Positions 44,912 through 54,514 are shown, counted from the stretch's first letter. The stretch: 64,000 nt of DNA from Chitinophaga pollutisoli (GCF_038396755.1 NZ_CP149822.1:1426001-1490000), one strand, 5' to 3'. A program made the numbers and translations. Notes: generated from the letters alone by a model not told the origin.

Positions 44912-45889
44912 CTAGCTGACCATGAGACTGCAACCGCGAAGGGCGGATCGGTCGAGGCGGCCGAGTACTTCGAAGCTGCCGTTTGCATGAATTTTGCCGA
45001 TATCGTCGGTGGCGATGAAGGAGCAGGAGTGGATGTTGGCGAGGTCGACTACATTGATGACGCCGGAAGCGGCGGCGGTGCTGAGCTGGAAGGGATCGTT
45101 TTCGTCGCGGACGAGCACCTTCATCCAGGGCGGGCAGTTGAAGATGCCGCGTCCCTGGGAATAGGCCTGGGACAGCAGCTCGGTCATGCCGTATTCCGCG
45201 TGGATGGCGCCGGTGCCGAGGCGTTCACAGAGGAAGGCGTGGAGTTCTTCGCGGGTCCATTCTTCGTGGCGGCCTTTCATGCCGCCGGTTTCCATGACGA
45301 TGGTGTGGCGGAGGTCCATGCGGTGGTTTTCCGCGAAATCGAGGAGGCCGAAGGTGACGCCGATGAGGAGGGTGGGCTGGTGGCGGGCTTCGAGGGCCAG
45401 CAGGGTATCGGCCAGCTTTTCGTGTTCGTAGAGGTAGAAGCCGCTTTCGGGGCGGCCGCTGCGGCGGATCATGTCTTCCACCATGTACACGAGGGAGGAA
45501 TTTTTCCGTTCGAGATAGGAAGGCAGAAGTCCCAGGATCACGAAATCTTCCACCGGTCCGTAAAACCTGCGGAAGGCGTCGAGGAAACTGCGTGTATAGA
45601 GCGCCGTGTCTTTCACTTCGTGGCGGGAATTGACCGTTTGGGTGGTGCCGCTGCTTTCAAAGACCACTTCCGGTTCGAAGGTGCCGGTGGTGATGCGGTG
45701 GGTTTTGAAAAACGAGATGGGGAGGAACGGGATTTGTTCCAGGGATTGGACGGCGGAGGGGTTTACCTTCAGCGCGTCCACATAAGCCCTGTAGAGGGCA
45801 TTCCCTTCGTATTGGTACCGGAAAACCTCCGTTGCCAGGGCCAGCGGGTCCCCTTCCCTGAAAATCCTTTCTGCTAATGCGTCGGTCAT
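44912..45889 (-). CDS. LuxE/PaaK-family acyl-activating-like protein
   Basis: 325 residues matching the LuxE acyl-protein synthetase domain: IPFLPISFFKTHRITTG, the Ser/Thr/Gly-rich FESSGTTQTVNSRHEV motif, FVILGLLPSYLERKNSSLVYMVEDMI, FGLLDFAENHRMDLRHTIVMETGGMKGRHEEWTR, and IHAEYGMTELLSQAYS with a late VVDLANIHSCSFIATDDIGKI. These are the adenylate-forming motifs used to activate carboxylates. In Bacteroidota this gene often stands alone near cell-envelope genes; its acyl acceptor is unknown. Cytoplasmic by lack of a signal. Divergent from the lipoprotein gene at 45999. Confidence 0.87.
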   Translation of the reverse strand: MTDALAERIFREGDPLALATEVFRYQYEGNALYRAYVDALKVNPSAVQSLEQIPFLPISFFKTHRITTGTFEPEVVFESSGTTQTVNSRHEVKDTALYTRSFLDAFRRFYGPVEDFVILGLLPSYLERKNSSLVYMVEDMIRRSGRPESGFYLYEHEKLADTLLALEARHQPTLLIGVTFGLLDFAENHRMDLRHTIVMETGGMKGRHEEWTREELHAFLCERLGTGAIHAEYGMTELLSQAYSQGRGIFNCPPWMKVLVRDENDPFQLSTAAASGVINVVDLANIHSCSFIATDDIGKIHANGSFEVLGRLDRSALRGCSLMVS

Positions 45890-45963
45890 GAGACGGCAAA
45901 TTTACGAATCCCGGCGCCAATATGTAACAAACCCGGCACAGGCAGCGTTAAATAACCGGGCAC

Positions 45964-45994
45964 TTTGCCTTTTGCCTAATTTAATGTACGTTTG
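45964..45994 (+). promoter_or_regulatory. Bacteroidota -33/-7 promoter, apparently leaderless
   Basis: TTTG at 45964-45967, a 19-bp spacer, and TACGTTTG at 45987-45994 match the TTTG/TAnnTTTG consensus. The -7 element ends 5 bases before the ATG at 45999, predicting transcription from about the start codon. Confidence 0.55.
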
Positions 45995-45998
45995 TCAT

Positions 45999-46460
45999 AT
46001 GAAGAAAATCCTCCCTCTCTCGGCGTTGGCGCTCATGGCATTCATGGGTTGCAAAAAGGATGGCGATACCGGCACCAAGCCGATCCTGACCTTTAAATCC
46101 GCCTCCTCTACGGATATTCCCAAAGAGCAGGAAGAGTTTACGATGACCTTCAACGTAAAAGACGGCGACGGCGACCTCGAAGGCACCTGGAACGTCGTGG
46201 AACTTTATCACTTCGACGATCACGATAAATATGACCAACTGGACCTGCCCAAGCTCGAGGCCCATGCCGGCGTGAAGCTCGACGCGGAAATGATCCTGAT
46301 CCTGAGTGATGTCCGCGAAGGCAATTTCCTGAAAGTCCGCACCTGGTCCCGCGATCCCTTATCCGACCCCGATACCATCCAGCTCAAAGTTTTTGTACTC
46401 GACAAGAAAGGCAATTCCAGCGACACGATCCTCACGCCCAAGATTGTCGTTCGCCGCTAA
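45999..46460 (+). CDS. Small lipoprotein of unknown function
   Basis: The ATG at 45999 gives 153 residues: [18 protein letters not shown], a lipobox with the cysteine at residue 18, then a single beta-sandwich-like domain ([78 protein letters not shown]). The DGDGDLEG acidic turn recalls calcium-binding loops of Ig-like or cadherin-like domains, but that is a guess. Probably anchored in the outer membrane. The upstream in-frame ATG at 45888 is rejected because the lipobox start is so clear. Confidence 0.75.
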   Translation: MKKILPLSALALMAFMGCKKDGDTGTKPILTFKSASSTDIPKEQEEFTMTFNVKDGDGDLEGTWNVVELYHFDDHDKYDQLDLPKLEAHAGVKLDAEMILILSDVREGNFLKVRTWSRDPLSDPDTIQLKVFVLDKKGNSSDTILTPKIVVRR

Positions 46461-46466
46461 TTGTTA

Positions 46467-46496
46467 TTTGTGAATGCACGGCTTTCCGTACATTTA
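46467..46496 (+). promoter_or_regulatory. -33/-7-like promoter for the carboxylase gene
   Basis: TTTG at 46467-46470, an 18-bp spacer and TACATTTA at 46489-46496 (one mismatch to TAnnTTTG), ending 5 bases before the ATG at 46502. It also predicts a leaderless or near-leaderless transcript. Confidence 0.4.
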
Positions 46497-46501
46497 CAAT
46501 T

Positions 46502-48040
46502 ATGAGCAAGATCCAGGAACTGCAATCCAAAATCGCCGAAGCCCAACTCGGCGGAGGACAGGTACGAATCGATTCCCAACACAAGAAAGGCAAGCTGACA
46601 GCCCGCGAAAGGCTCAAACTCCTGCTCGACGAAGGTTCCTTCGAAGAGATCGGCATGTTTGTTCATAACCGTAACCGCGGCATGACCACCGACCAGGAAC
46701 AGTTTCCGGGAGACGGCGTTGTAACCGGTTATGGAACCGTCAACGGCCGCCTCGTGTATGTATTTTCCCAGGACTTTACCGTGTACGGCGGCAGCTTATC
46801 CGAGCCCCACGCCCGCAAGATCTGCCGGGTGATGGACCTCGCCATGGAAAACGGCGCGCCCCTCATCGGGCTGAACGACAGCGGCGGCGCGCGCATCCAG
46901 GAAGGTGTAGTCAGCCTCGCCGGGTACGCCGATATCTTCTACCGCAACACCCGCGCTTCCGGCGTGATCCCCCAGATCTCCGCGATCATGGGGCCCTGCG
47001 CCGGCGGAGCCGTTTACTCCCCCGCCATCACTGACTTTATCCTCATGGTCGAAAATACTTCCTACATGTTTGTGACCGGACCCAACGTGGTAAAAACGGT
47101 AACCCATGAAGAAGTGACCAGCGAAGCGCTGGGCGGCGCGCAGACGCACGCCACCAAAAGCGGCGTAACGCATTTCGCTTGCGCCAACGAAGTAGAATGC
47201 ATCCGGACGATCCGCGACATGCTTTCCTACATGCCCCAGAACTGCGAAGAAACCGCGCCCTCCGTGCCTTACGAAGCGGGGAACGAAAGCCGCCCCGCCC
47301 TGAATAATATTATTCCCGATAATGCGAACCAGCCTTATGATATGAAGGACGTCATCGCCGAACTGACGGACGCCGACAGCTTTCTGGAAGTGCACAAGGA
47401 TTTCGCGGACAACATCATCGTGGGCTTCGCCCGTGTGGCAGGCCGCGCTATCGGCATCGTGGCCAACCAGCCCGCCGTGCTCGCGGGTGTGCTCGATATC
47501 CACGCCTCCGTGAAAGGAGCCCGCTTCACCCGCTTCTGCGACGCCTTTAATATTCCGTTGCTCGTGCTGGTGGATGTTCCCGGCTTTTTGCCCGGCACCG
47601 ACCAGGAATGGAACGGCATCATCACCAACGGCGCCAAATTGCTCTTCGCCCTCAGCGAGGCCACGGTTCCCAAGATCACCGTGACTACCCGCAAAGCTTA
47701 TGGCGGCGCCTATTGCGTGATGAACTCCAAACACATCGGCGCAGACCTCAACTTCGCGTTCCCCCAGGCGGAAATCGCCGTGATGGGGCCGAAAGGCGCG
47801 GTGGAAATCATCTACAAGAGAGAAATCGACGCCTCCCCAAACCCGGAAGCCCGTATGAACGAACTGGTGGCCGAATACACCGAACGCTTCGCCAATCCCT
47901 ACCTCGCCGCCGAGAAAGGATACATCGACGAAGTAGTGGTGCCCGAAACCACCCGCGAAAGGCTCATCAAAGGCTACGCCATGCTCGAAAACAAAGTGGT
48001 AAACATGCCGCGTAAAAAACACGGGAATATCCCCCTGTGA
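46502..48040 (+). CDS. Acyl-CoA carboxylase beta (carboxyltransferase) subunit, propionyl/methylmalonyl type
   Basis: 512 residues with the carboxyltransferase double domain: [95 protein letters not shown] (N-half oxyanion site) and [24 protein letters not shown] with [40 protein letters not shown] (C-half). It resembles propionyl-CoA carboxylase beta / methylmalonyl-CoA decarboxylase alpha. It is not followed by a biotin-carboxyl-carrier or biotin carboxylase gene, so its partners are elsewhere. A good terminator follows at 48071-48103. Confidence 0.93.
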   Translation: MSKIQELQSKIAEAQLGGGQVRIDSQHKKGKLTARERLKLLLDEGSFEEIGMFVHNRNRGMTTDQEQFPGDGVVTGYGTVNGRLVYVFSQDFTVYGGSLSEPHARKICRVMDLAMENGAPLIGLNDSGGARIQEGVVSLAGYADIFYRNTRASGVIPQISAIMGPCAGGAVYSPAITDFILMVENTSYMFVTGPNVVKTVTHEEVTSEALGGAQTHATKSGVTHFACANEVECIRTIRDMLSYMPQNCEETAPSVPYEAGNESRPALNNIIPDNANQPYDMKDVIAELTDADSFLEVHKDFADNIIVGFARVAGRAIGIVANQPAVLAGVLDIHASVKGARFTRFCDAFNIPLLVLVDVPGFLPGTDQEWNGIITNGAKLLFALSEATVPKITVTTRKAYGGAYCVMNSKHIGADLNFAFPQAEIAVMGPKGAVEIIYKREIDASPNPEARMNELVAEYTERFANPYLAAEKGYIDEVVVPETTRERLIKGYAMLENKVVNMPRKKHGNIPL

Positions 48041-48070
48041 TACCGCCGGCCGTTGCCAAAAACATAATGT

Positions 48071-48103
48071 AAAAGGGTTTTCCTCCCGGGAAAGCCCTTT
48101 TTT
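48071..48103 (+). terminator. Intrinsic terminator of the acyl-CoA carboxylase gene
   Basis: AAAAGGG plus TTTTCC (48071-48082) pair with GGGAAA and CCCTTTT (48088-48101), ending in a run of T. Confidence 0.75.
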
Positions 48104-48182
48104 CATGCCCCTATCACACGTTCATGCAATAAGAATACCGGTTGAAAATCATTTCTTTGCATCGATTTTCAACCCTTATACC

Positions 48183-49592
48183 ATGAATGCACTACTGCGG
48201 GCATGCCGTCCAAGCCGGCTATTACCCCTCCTGCTGCTGGCATCTTCCGTTTTCGCCCAACAGACGCCAGCCCCCCTTTACAAGCCCTCCATCGTAGACG
48301 GCACCCGGACCCACGCCCTGATGCGCAAGTTCGAACGGCAGCACGACACCCTGCAGAAAAACCTCCCTACCGAGTTCCGGAAAGACTATTCCGAGATTTA
48401 CGGCCAACGGTGGAAGTACATTAAATCCCGGTTCCAGAAGAAAGAGATTTACACCCCTCCCGTTGCGCAACAGTACATCGACAGCATGCTCAACCGCATC
48501 ATCGCCGCCAATCCCGAACTGAAACGCGAGCAGCTCCACGCTTTCTTCTCCCGCTCCGGCACCCCCAACGCCACTTACGTTGGCCAGGGGATCATCTTTT
48601 TCAACATCGGGCTGTTCAGCCGCCTCGACAACGAGCAGCAGGCCGCTTTCGTGCTCTGCCATGAGATCGCCCACGCCGTGTTGAAGCACAGCGACAAATC
48701 GATCGAGAAGTACGTAAAAAACCTCCACTCCTCCGCCCTGCAGTCGCAGCTGAAAGAGCTGAAGAAAGTACAATACAACCGCCTCTCCAAACTGGAAGAC
48801 CTCAGCAAGGGCCTCGCGTTCGACAGCCGCCGGCATAGCCGCAACAACGAATCCGACGCCGACTCCCTCGCCCTGGTTTACTACCGCAACAGCGGCTTCG
48901 AACCGCAGGCGGCCGTTGCCGGCATGCTCCTGCTCGATGATATCGACATCGACTACATCGACATGGAAAAACGCCTCCGCACCCTCTTCAACGCGCCGCA
49001 ATATCCCTTCCAGGACAGATGGCTCCGCAAAGACGCAGGGCTCCTCGGCGGGCACGCACGCCTCCGGCTCGACAGCACCCTCACCGATTCCCTCAAAACC
49101 CACCCGGATTGCATCGACCGCGCCAACAAACTGGTTGCCTTCAACGCCTTTGCCGACAGCGCCGAAGCCGGCAAGCCCGACGTGCCCTACGCCAGCATCC
49201 ACCCCCAACGGTTCGATTCCCTGAAAAAGGCGTTCCGTTTCGAGATCATCGAGTATTCGTTTGCGGAGGATAACTATACCGAAAGCCTTTATTACACGAT
49301 CGCCATGCTGGAAGAGCATCCGGACGATCCGTATCTTATCATGCACGTGGCGCGCATCCTCAACAACTGCTTCTACCTCCAGCGCCTGCACCGCCTGGGC
49401 AAGAAGCTGCGGTACCCCTCGCCCGAGAACGCCGAATCGATGAATACGCTCGCCCAGTTCGTACAGAACCTGTACATGGAGGAATACGCGCACATCGCAT
49501 TCCATTACCTGCAACGGTACCAGGACAAGCTAGGCGCCTATCCTGAGTTCCAATCCGAAATCACCAAAAGCGAAGGCTTCATAAAAATGTAA
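48183..49592 (+). CDS. M48-family zinc metallopeptidase, exported
   Basis: The ATG at 48183 gives 469 residues with a signal peptide (LLPLLLLASSVFAQ). The M48 catalytic motif is in AAFVLCHEIAHAVLKH (HEIAH), preceded by FNIGLFSRLDNEQQ, and the third zinc ligand is the Glu in NNESDADSLAL. The second half is TPR-like (YTESLYYTIAMLEEHPDDPYLIMHVARILNNCFYL). Known exported members include periplasmic proteases of envelope quality control and BepA-like chaperone-proteases; this one has a similar HEXXH plus TPR layout. It is separated by 3 bp from the next gene, so the two are co-transcribed. Confidence 0.9.
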   Translation: MNALLRACRPSRLLPLLLLASSVFAQQTPAPLYKPSIVDGTRTHALMRKFERQHDTLQKNLPTEFRKDYSEIYGQRWKYIKSRFQKKEIYTPPVAQQYIDSMLNRIIAANPELKREQLHAFFSRSGTPNATYVGQGIIFFNIGLFSRLDNEQQAAFVLCHEIAHAVLKHSDKSIEKYVKNLHSSALQSQLKELKKVQYNRLSKLEDLSKGLAFDSRRHSRNNESDADSLALVYYRNSGFEPQAAVAGMLLLDDIDIDYIDMEKRLRTLFNAPQYPFQDRWLRKDAGLLGGHARLRLDSTLTDSLKTHPDCIDRANKLVAFNAFADSAEAGKPDVPYASIHPQRFDSLKKAFRFEIIEYSFAEDNYTESLYYTIAMLEEHPDDPYLIMHVARILNNCFYLQRLHRLGKKLRYPSPENAESMNTLAQFVQNLYMEEYAHIAFHYLQRYQDKLGAYPEFQSEITKSEGFIKM

Positions 49593-49595
49593 TCC

Positions 49596-51146
49596 ATGAT
49601 CCGGCATATACTTTTTTGTTTATTGACAGTCGTATGCAGCATACAGGGCGCTTCCGCACAGAAGACCCTCAGCCTCAACGACGCCGCCACGCCCTCCATC
49701 CTCTACAGCAGCGGAACCATCCAGCGGAACAACCAGATCGGCGGGTATTATTTCCTCATGCAGAACGACAAGGTCGATAAAACCACCAACGCCTACGCCC
49801 TGCACGTACTGGACGAGAACCTCAACCGCGTCAGGAAAATCAAATTCAACGCCTCCAGCAATATCCGCCTGCAAGAAGCCGCCGCCAGCGACAGCAGCAT
49901 GGCTTTCCTGTTCTTCTACCCGATGGACAGAAAATATGAACTGCGCATCTACGATCACGACGGCGAGCTGCTGCAAACCTACGCCCGCACCTACGATTCG
50001 GAGAAGCGCAAACTGCACCTGCAGAACATGAGCCAGCATAATGAATCAGATGCCAACCGCACCTTGTTTGAAGTGGGCGCCAACGGCTACATGGCCGTGT
50101 TCGTACGCTGGCAGGGTAAGGGCACCTGCACCTACGACATCAATTTCTACGACGTAAAAAAGCACAAGACGACGAAGTTCAGTCCGGGTGTGGCCGACAA
50201 GGATTTCCTGCGCGCCGATTTCCTCGCCAAAACCGACAGCCTGTTGTTCCTGGAGATTTCCAACCGCCGGTCATCGCGCGCGTCCACGAGCATTGTGGCG
50301 TTCAACATCCATACGAAGAAAAAAGCCTTTGAAGTGAATGCCAACAAGGAGAAATGGCAGTTTGAACCGGCGGCGGTATTGCCTGTTCCCGGACAGGATA
50401 CGATCGTGATGGTAGGCAAGTATTTCGAGAAGGGCGAAAGGCATATGAAAAGCAATGGCAAAGGCATCGCCATCTATCGCGTCAGCCGCAATACCGGCGC
50501 CATTCTCACGCGGACATACAATAGCTGGGAAACGGAAATCAACCGGTTGTATTCCTGCAATAAAAAAGGCAAGAACGCCGAAAACGGATACCTCTACCTG
50601 CATAACGCCGCGCTCGGGCCCGACGGCAAGCTGTTTGTAGCCGCGGAAGGGTATTCGCGCAAGGTGTATCCTTTTGGCGTGGTGTATTCGACGGTACTGC
50701 TACCTTTCCACATGACGCCTTCGTTTACCACGGTAGCCAATGCGGACATGGTGGTCCTGGAATTCAGCAATACCGACAAATTGGTGAAAGCCGTCACATA
50801 CGATAAGCCGGGAACACGGATGATGTCGCGGATGGATTTCCTGAACCGGCATATGGTGGCGCGTTCGATGCGGACTGTCGGCCGTTTCGGGTACCAGTTT
50901 ATCCATCCTTCGGGTAATCCGGGTCATTTCTCCATTTGTTATTACAGCAGCCGTTCGTCGGAAAGCGAAAGCGGGTATTTCACTTACCTGCGATACAACG
51001 GGCAGAAGTTCCGGCAATACGAAGTGGCGCTGCGCACCCGGGAACGCACGACGACGGTGCTGCCCGCCAAGCCGGGGTTCCTTTTGATCATAGAAGACAA
51101 CAGGAAGGAAAAAACGGTAGAGATGCGCATGGAAAAAATCAGTTGA
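49596..51146 (+). CDS. Secreted protein of unknown function, possibly DUF6770
   Basis: 516 residues with a signal peptide (HILFCLLTVVCSIQGASAQ). The body has repeated strands of beta-propeller look (YALHVLDENLNRVRKIKF; YELRIYDHDGELLQTYARTYDSE; GIAIYRVSRNTGAILTRTYNSW; FLLIIEDNRKEKTVEMRMEKIS). No catalytic motif is seen. I recall such proteins being annotated as DUF6770 in Chitinophagaceae, but that is uncertain. It begins 3 bp after the M48 peptidase gene, suggesting the two act together in the envelope, perhaps as substrate or partner (inference). Confidence 0.65.
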   Translation: MIRHILFCLLTVVCSIQGASAQKTLSLNDAATPSILYSSGTIQRNNQIGGYYFLMQNDKVDKTTNAYALHVLDENLNRVRKIKFNASSNIRLQEAAASDSSMAFLFFYPMDRKYELRIYDHDGELLQTYARTYDSEKRKLHLQNMSQHNESDANRTLFEVGANGYMAVFVRWQGKGTCTYDINFYDVKKHKTTKFSPGVADKDFLRADFLAKTDSLLFLEISNRRSSRASTSIVAFNIHTKKKAFEVNANKEKWQFEPAAVLPVPGQDTIVMVGKYFEKGERHMKSNGKGIAIYRVSRNTGAILTRTYNSWETEINRLYSCNKKGKNAENGYLYLHNAALGPDGKLFVAAEGYSRKVYPFGVVYSTVLLPFHMTPSFTTVANADMVVLEFSNTDKLVKAVTYDKPGTRMMSRMDFLNRHMVARSMRTVGRFGYQFIHPSGNPGHFSICYYSSRSSESESGYFTYLRYNGQKFRQYEVALRTRERTTTVLPAKPGFLLIIEDNRKEKTVEMRMEKIS

Positions 51147-51207
51147 TATGACGGGGGAACGGATGACGTTCCCCCTTTTCTTTTTCCTTGCATATTTATA
51201 GCCCGCA

Positions 51208-52080
51208 ATGCCTATTTTAGCGGCTATGTTTCGCGGATTCTTCAATTTCCTGCTGTTCAGTTCCATCTACATCGCCCTTGTGGCGTTGCTCATGGTATGG
51301 GAATCGGAAGAGATCATGGGGCTCGCGCTCGACCGCGGCAATTACTTCGGTTTCGTGTTCTTTTCCACCATATGCAGCTATAACTTCCACTGGTACCTTA
51401 CGCCTGGTTCTGAGAAATACTCGGAAAGGATCCTGTGGGGCCGCCGGCGCAGGAGGCTCCAGCTCATGGGTTGCTGCATCGGCCTCATGGGCGCCGCCTG
51501 GTATGGCCTGCCCCTTCTCCATCACTGGCTGCCCCTGGCGGGCGCGGTGGTGCTGACTTTCCTCTATTCGGCGCCCAAAGTGCCGCATGCCACGTTCCGG
51601 TGGCTGAAGAAGATCGCCATCGGGAAAACCATCTTCCTGGCATTCGTATGGATGTACGTAACCACCCTCCTGCCATACCTGATCGCCGATGCGGCGAAGG
51701 TGAATTTCGGGGAAGTGGCGCTACTGTGTGTATACCGGTTTTTCCTCATCTATGCCATCTGCATCCTGTTCGACCACCGCGACCGGGAAGAAGACCGCGC
51801 CGAAGGCATCCGCAGCCTCATTACCAGCCTGGAGGAACCCCACCTCGACAAACTATATTACGGTTCCCTCATCGTGTCAGCGGCCTGCGCACTGGCGCTG
51901 GCGCCGTCTTTGCCGCTCTTCGTGCTGTTCAGCCTCCTGGCGGCGGTGGCGGTGGTCTGGGCCGTGAAAAACTACGCGCAAAACCATCATTCCGATTACG
52001 TCTATTATTTCCAGCTCGACGGCCTCATGGCCTTTTCCGCCCTCATCCACCTCCTGTGGCGGCTGGCAGGCGGCATTTGA
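51208..52080 (+). CDS. Polytopic membrane protein, UbiA-like prenyltransferase fold suspected
   Basis: 290 residues (or 284 from ATG 51226) with about eight hydrophobic segments (GFFNFLLFSSIYIALVALLMVW; FFSTICSYNFHWYL; LMGCCIGLMGAAWYGL; IFLAFVWMYVTTLLPYLIA; LLCVYRFFLIYAICILF; VSAACALALAPSLPLFVLFSLLAAVAVV). The loops YNFHWYLTPGSEKYSE and FDHRDREEDRAEGIRSL sit where UbiA proteins carry their two Asp-rich substrate motifs; the second keeps the D-x2-D spacing, the first is degraded. It may be a UbiA-family member with altered or lost prenyl-transfer activity. Gene order does not reveal a pathway. Confidence 0.6.
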   Translation: MPILAAMFRGFFNFLLFSSIYIALVALLMVWESEEIMGLALDRGNYFGFVFFSTICSYNFHWYLTPGSEKYSERILWGRRRRRLQLMGCCIGLMGAAWYGLPLLHHWLPLAGAVVLTFLYSAPKVPHATFRWLKKIAIGKTIFLAFVWMYVTTLLPYLIADAAKVNFGEVALLCVYRFFLIYAICILFDHRDREEDRAEGIRSLITSLEEPHLDKLYYGSLIVSAACALALAPSLPLFVLFSLLAAVAVVWAVKNYAQNHHSDYVYYFQLDGLMAFSALIHLLWRLAGGI

Positions 52081-52123
52081 TATGGAATTCATTACATTTG
52101 AAGGATATTTAACCTGAACAACA

Positions 52124-53224
52124 ATGGCGAAAAAACCGAAAAGCATACTGACGAAAGAGTCTATGACCTTCCTCCGCAACTACCTCAACAACCCCTCTCC
52201 CACCGGTTTTGAGAAAGAAGGACAGAAAATGTGGCTGGAATACCTGAAACCATATATCGACGATACCATTGTAGACGCTTACGGCTCCGCCGTTGGGGTG
52301 ATCAATCCCGAAGCGGCTTTTAAAGTGGTGATCGAGGCGCATGCCGATGAGATCTCCTGGTTTGTAAACTACATTTCTCCCGAAGGCCTCATCTACGTGA
52401 TCCGCAACGGCGGCTCCGATCAGGCCATTGCACCCAGCAAGCGCGTGAACATCCATACGGAAAAAGGCATCGTGAAAGCGGTGTTCGGCTGGCCGGCGAT
52501 ACATACCCGTTTGCGCAGCGGCGATGGTAAGGAACCCCAACCAAAGGTGGACAACATCTTCCTCGACTGCGGCGCCCGCAACCGGAAAGAAGTGGAAGAA
52601 CTGGGCATCCATGTGGGCTGCGTGGTTACTTTCGACGATATGTTCGAGGAGCTGAACTACGATTACTTCATCTGCCGCGCGATCGACAACCGCATCGGCG
52701 GCTTCATGATCGCGGAAGTGGCGCGCATGCTGAAAGAAAACAAGGTGCGCCTGCCTTTCGGTCTTTATATTGTAAATGCGGTGCAGGAAGAAGTAGGGCT
52801 GCGCGGCGCGGAAATGATCGCCAAAAGGATCAAGCCCAACGTGGCCATCATCACCGACGTAACGCACGATACCACCACGCCGATGATCAACAAAAACATC
52901 GAAGGCGAAATCAAATGCGGCGCCGGCCCCAGCATCACTTACGGGCCAGCGGTGCACAACATCCTGCGCGACCTCATCATCAAAACGGCTAAAAAAGAAG
53001 ATATCCCCCACCAGCTGCACGCTGTAAGCCGCAGCACCGGCACGGATACCGACGCTTTCGCCTATTCCAACGACGGCACGCCTTCGGCACTCATCAGCAT
53101 TCCCCTCCGCTATATGCATACCACCGTGGAAATGATAAAGAAAGACGACGTGGAAAATACCATCCGCCTCATCTACCAAACCTTGCTCAACATTACCCCC
53201 AAAACCAACTTCCAGTATCTTTAA
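52124..53224 (+). CDS. M42-family metallo-aminopeptidase
   Basis: 366 residues. The M42 dinuclear-site residues are visible: EAHADE (His and Asp with the general acid/base region), CRAIDNRIGG (bridging Asp), NAVQEEVGLRGA (catalytic Glu and metal Glu), IITDVTHDTTTP (Asp) and RYMHTTVEM (His). Members are cytoplasmic aminopeptidases (glutamyl/leucyl type) that assemble as tetrahedral dodecamers and trim peptides. A TACATTTG -7-like element at 52093-52100 lies 23 bp before the start. The biotin synthase gene begins 20 bp after the stop, so they may share a transcript. Confidence 0.92.
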   Translation: MAKKPKSILTKESMTFLRNYLNNPSPTGFEKEGQKMWLEYLKPYIDDTIVDAYGSAVGVINPEAAFKVVIEAHADEISWFVNYISPEGLIYVIRNGGSDQAIAPSKRVNIHTEKGIVKAVFGWPAIHTRLRSGDGKEPQPKVDNIFLDCGARNRKEVEELGIHVGCVVTFDDMFEELNYDYFICRAIDNRIGGFMIAEVARMLKENKVRLPFGLYIVNAVQEEVGLRGAEMIAKRIKPNVAIITDVTHDTTTPMINKNIEGEIKCGAGPSITYGPAVHNILRDLIIKTAKKEDIPHQLHAVSRSTGTDTDAFAYSNDGTPSALISIPLRYMHTTVEMIKKDDVENTIRLIYQTLLNITPKTNFQYL

Positions 53225-53244
53225 CCATATAAAACCGATGTTGT

Positions 53245-54252
53245 ATGATCCGTCGTGACTGGACCATCCCCGAAATAAAGGATATCTACAATACACCGCT
53301 CCTCGAACTGATGTACCGTGCCGCCACCGTGCACCGCGAACACCAGGATACCGCGGAGGTACAGGTTTGCACCCTGCTGTCCATCAAAACCGGCGGCTGC
53401 TCCGAAGATTGCGCCTACTGCCCCCAGGCGGCGCGCTACAGCACCGGGGTAGATGTGCATGCCCTCATGCAGAAAGATAAAGTCCTGGAATACGCCCAAA
53501 AAGCCAAAGATGCGGGCTCCACCCGCTTCTGCATGGGCGCGGCCTGGCGCGAAGTGCGCGACAACCGCGACTTCGACCGCGTGCTCGATATGGTGAAAGG
53601 CGTAAACGCCATCGGCATGGAAGTATGCTGCACCCTCGGCATGCTCACCGAATCGCAGGCGCAAAAGCTCGCCGACGCGGGGCTGTATTCCTACAACCAC
53701 AACCTCGACACATCCAGCGAATACTACGGGGAAATCATCACCACCCGCACGTACGACGACCGCCTCAACACCCTCGAAAACGTGCGTAAGGCAGGCGTAA
53801 CCGTATGCTGTGGCGGCATTATCGGCCTCGGCGAAAGCCATGAAGACCGCATCAACATGCTGGCCACCCTCGCCACCATGCCCGAACATCCGGATTCCGT
53901 GCCTATCAACGCCCTCACGCGCGTGGCCGGCACCCCGCTGGAACACATGCCGAAAGTGGAATTCTGGGATATGGTCCGCATGATCGCAACCGCCCGCATC
54001 CTCATGCCCACCACGATGGTCCGCCTCAGCGCCGGCCGCGCGGAAATGAGCGTTTCCGAACAGGCGATGTGCTTTATGGCAGGCGCCAACTCCATCTTCA
54101 CCGGCGATAAGCTGCTTACCACCAAAAACCCTTCCTTCGAGGAAGACAACCTGATGTTCGAGCTGCTGGGCCTCAAACCCCGCGAAGTCTTCAAAGATGA
54201 AAAAGCCGCCGGCTGCTGCGACCACCAGCACGAACACGCACATACACATTAA
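53245..54252 (+). CDS. bioB: Biotin synthase
   Basis: 335 residues. Radical SAM cluster Cys52-x3-Cys56-x2-Cys59 in [21 protein letters not shown], plus the BioB segments [53 protein letters not shown] and [13 protein letters not shown]. These carry the Cys and Arg ligands expected for the auxiliary [2Fe-2S] cluster. The enzyme inserts sulfur into dethiobiotin. Oddity: the C-terminus is Cys/His-rich ([12 protein letters not shown]), possibly a metal-binding tail. No other biotin-synthesis gene is nearby. It is the second gene after the M42 peptidase and is followed by a strong terminator. Confidence 0.96.
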   Translation: MIRRDWTIPEIKDIYNTPLLELMYRAATVHREHQDTAEVQVCTLLSIKTGGCSEDCAYCPQAARYSTGVDVHALMQKDKVLEYAQKAKDAGSTRFCMGAAWREVRDNRDFDRVLDMVKGVNAIGMEVCCTLGMLTESQAQKLADAGLYSYNHNLDTSSEYYGEIITTRTYDDRLNTLENVRKAGVTVCCGGIIGLGESHEDRINMLATLATMPEHPDSVPINALTRVAGTPLEHMPKVEFWDMVRMIATARILMPTTMVRLSAGRAEMSVSEQAMCFMAGANSIFTGDKLLTTKNPSFEEDNLMFELLGLKPREVFKDEKAAGCCDHQHEHAHTH

Positions 54253-54280
54253 CACAGATAGCCTTTCAAACTAAATCCAA

Positions 54281-54312
54281 AAGAGCCGCCCGTGTTGGGC
54301 GGCTCTTCTTTT
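54281..54312 (+). terminator. Intrinsic terminator of bioB
   Basis: AAGAGCCGCCC (54281-54291) pairs with GGGCGGCTCTT (54297-54307), followed by CTTTTT. Confidence 0.85.
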
Positions 54313-54382
54313 TCCTGTCATTTTCCCACCCTGCCGGTAGTATTTATGCAATTGTTCACCGCCGGCTGACAAGGTATTTTAG

Positions 54383-54437
54383 TACGGCTACAGTACGGTA
54401 TCCCTACTAAGTCCCTACTAAGTCTGTACCGCAACTC
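54383..54437. repeat. 11-bp-phased TAC repeat array (copy 2)
   Basis: TAC triplets begin at 54383, 54394, 54405, 54416 and 54427, exactly every 11 bp. Units 3 and 4 are identical over ten bases (CCTACTAAGTC twice); units 1 and 2 share AGTACGG. The array lies between the bioB terminator and the opposing redoxin terminator, so it is not in an obvious promoter. It resembles the array at 25548-25594. Confidence 0.6.
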
Positions 54438-54449
54438 ACCGGAGGGTAC

Positions 54450-54483
54450 AAAAAAGCCCGCCAGGAATTGTACCGGCGGGCTT
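54450..54483 (-). terminator. Intrinsic terminator of the right-end SusCD/redoxin operon
   Basis: GCCCGCC (54456-54462) pairs with GGCGGGC (54475-54481); on the - strand it is followed by TTTTTTG, 31 bp after the TlpA stop. Confidence 0.82.
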
Positions 54484-54514
54484 AAGGGGGCTTTATAGGG
54501 AGAATAAGGAACGA

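Noticed and set aside
46796-48106. Long antisense frame opposite the acyl-CoA carboxylase gene
   Set aside because: GC-rich shadow of a strongly conserved gene; no recognisable protein features and no plausible start or context. The same applies to other long antisense frames, for example 48222-49514, 35918-37270, 59580-61160 and 61488-63041.
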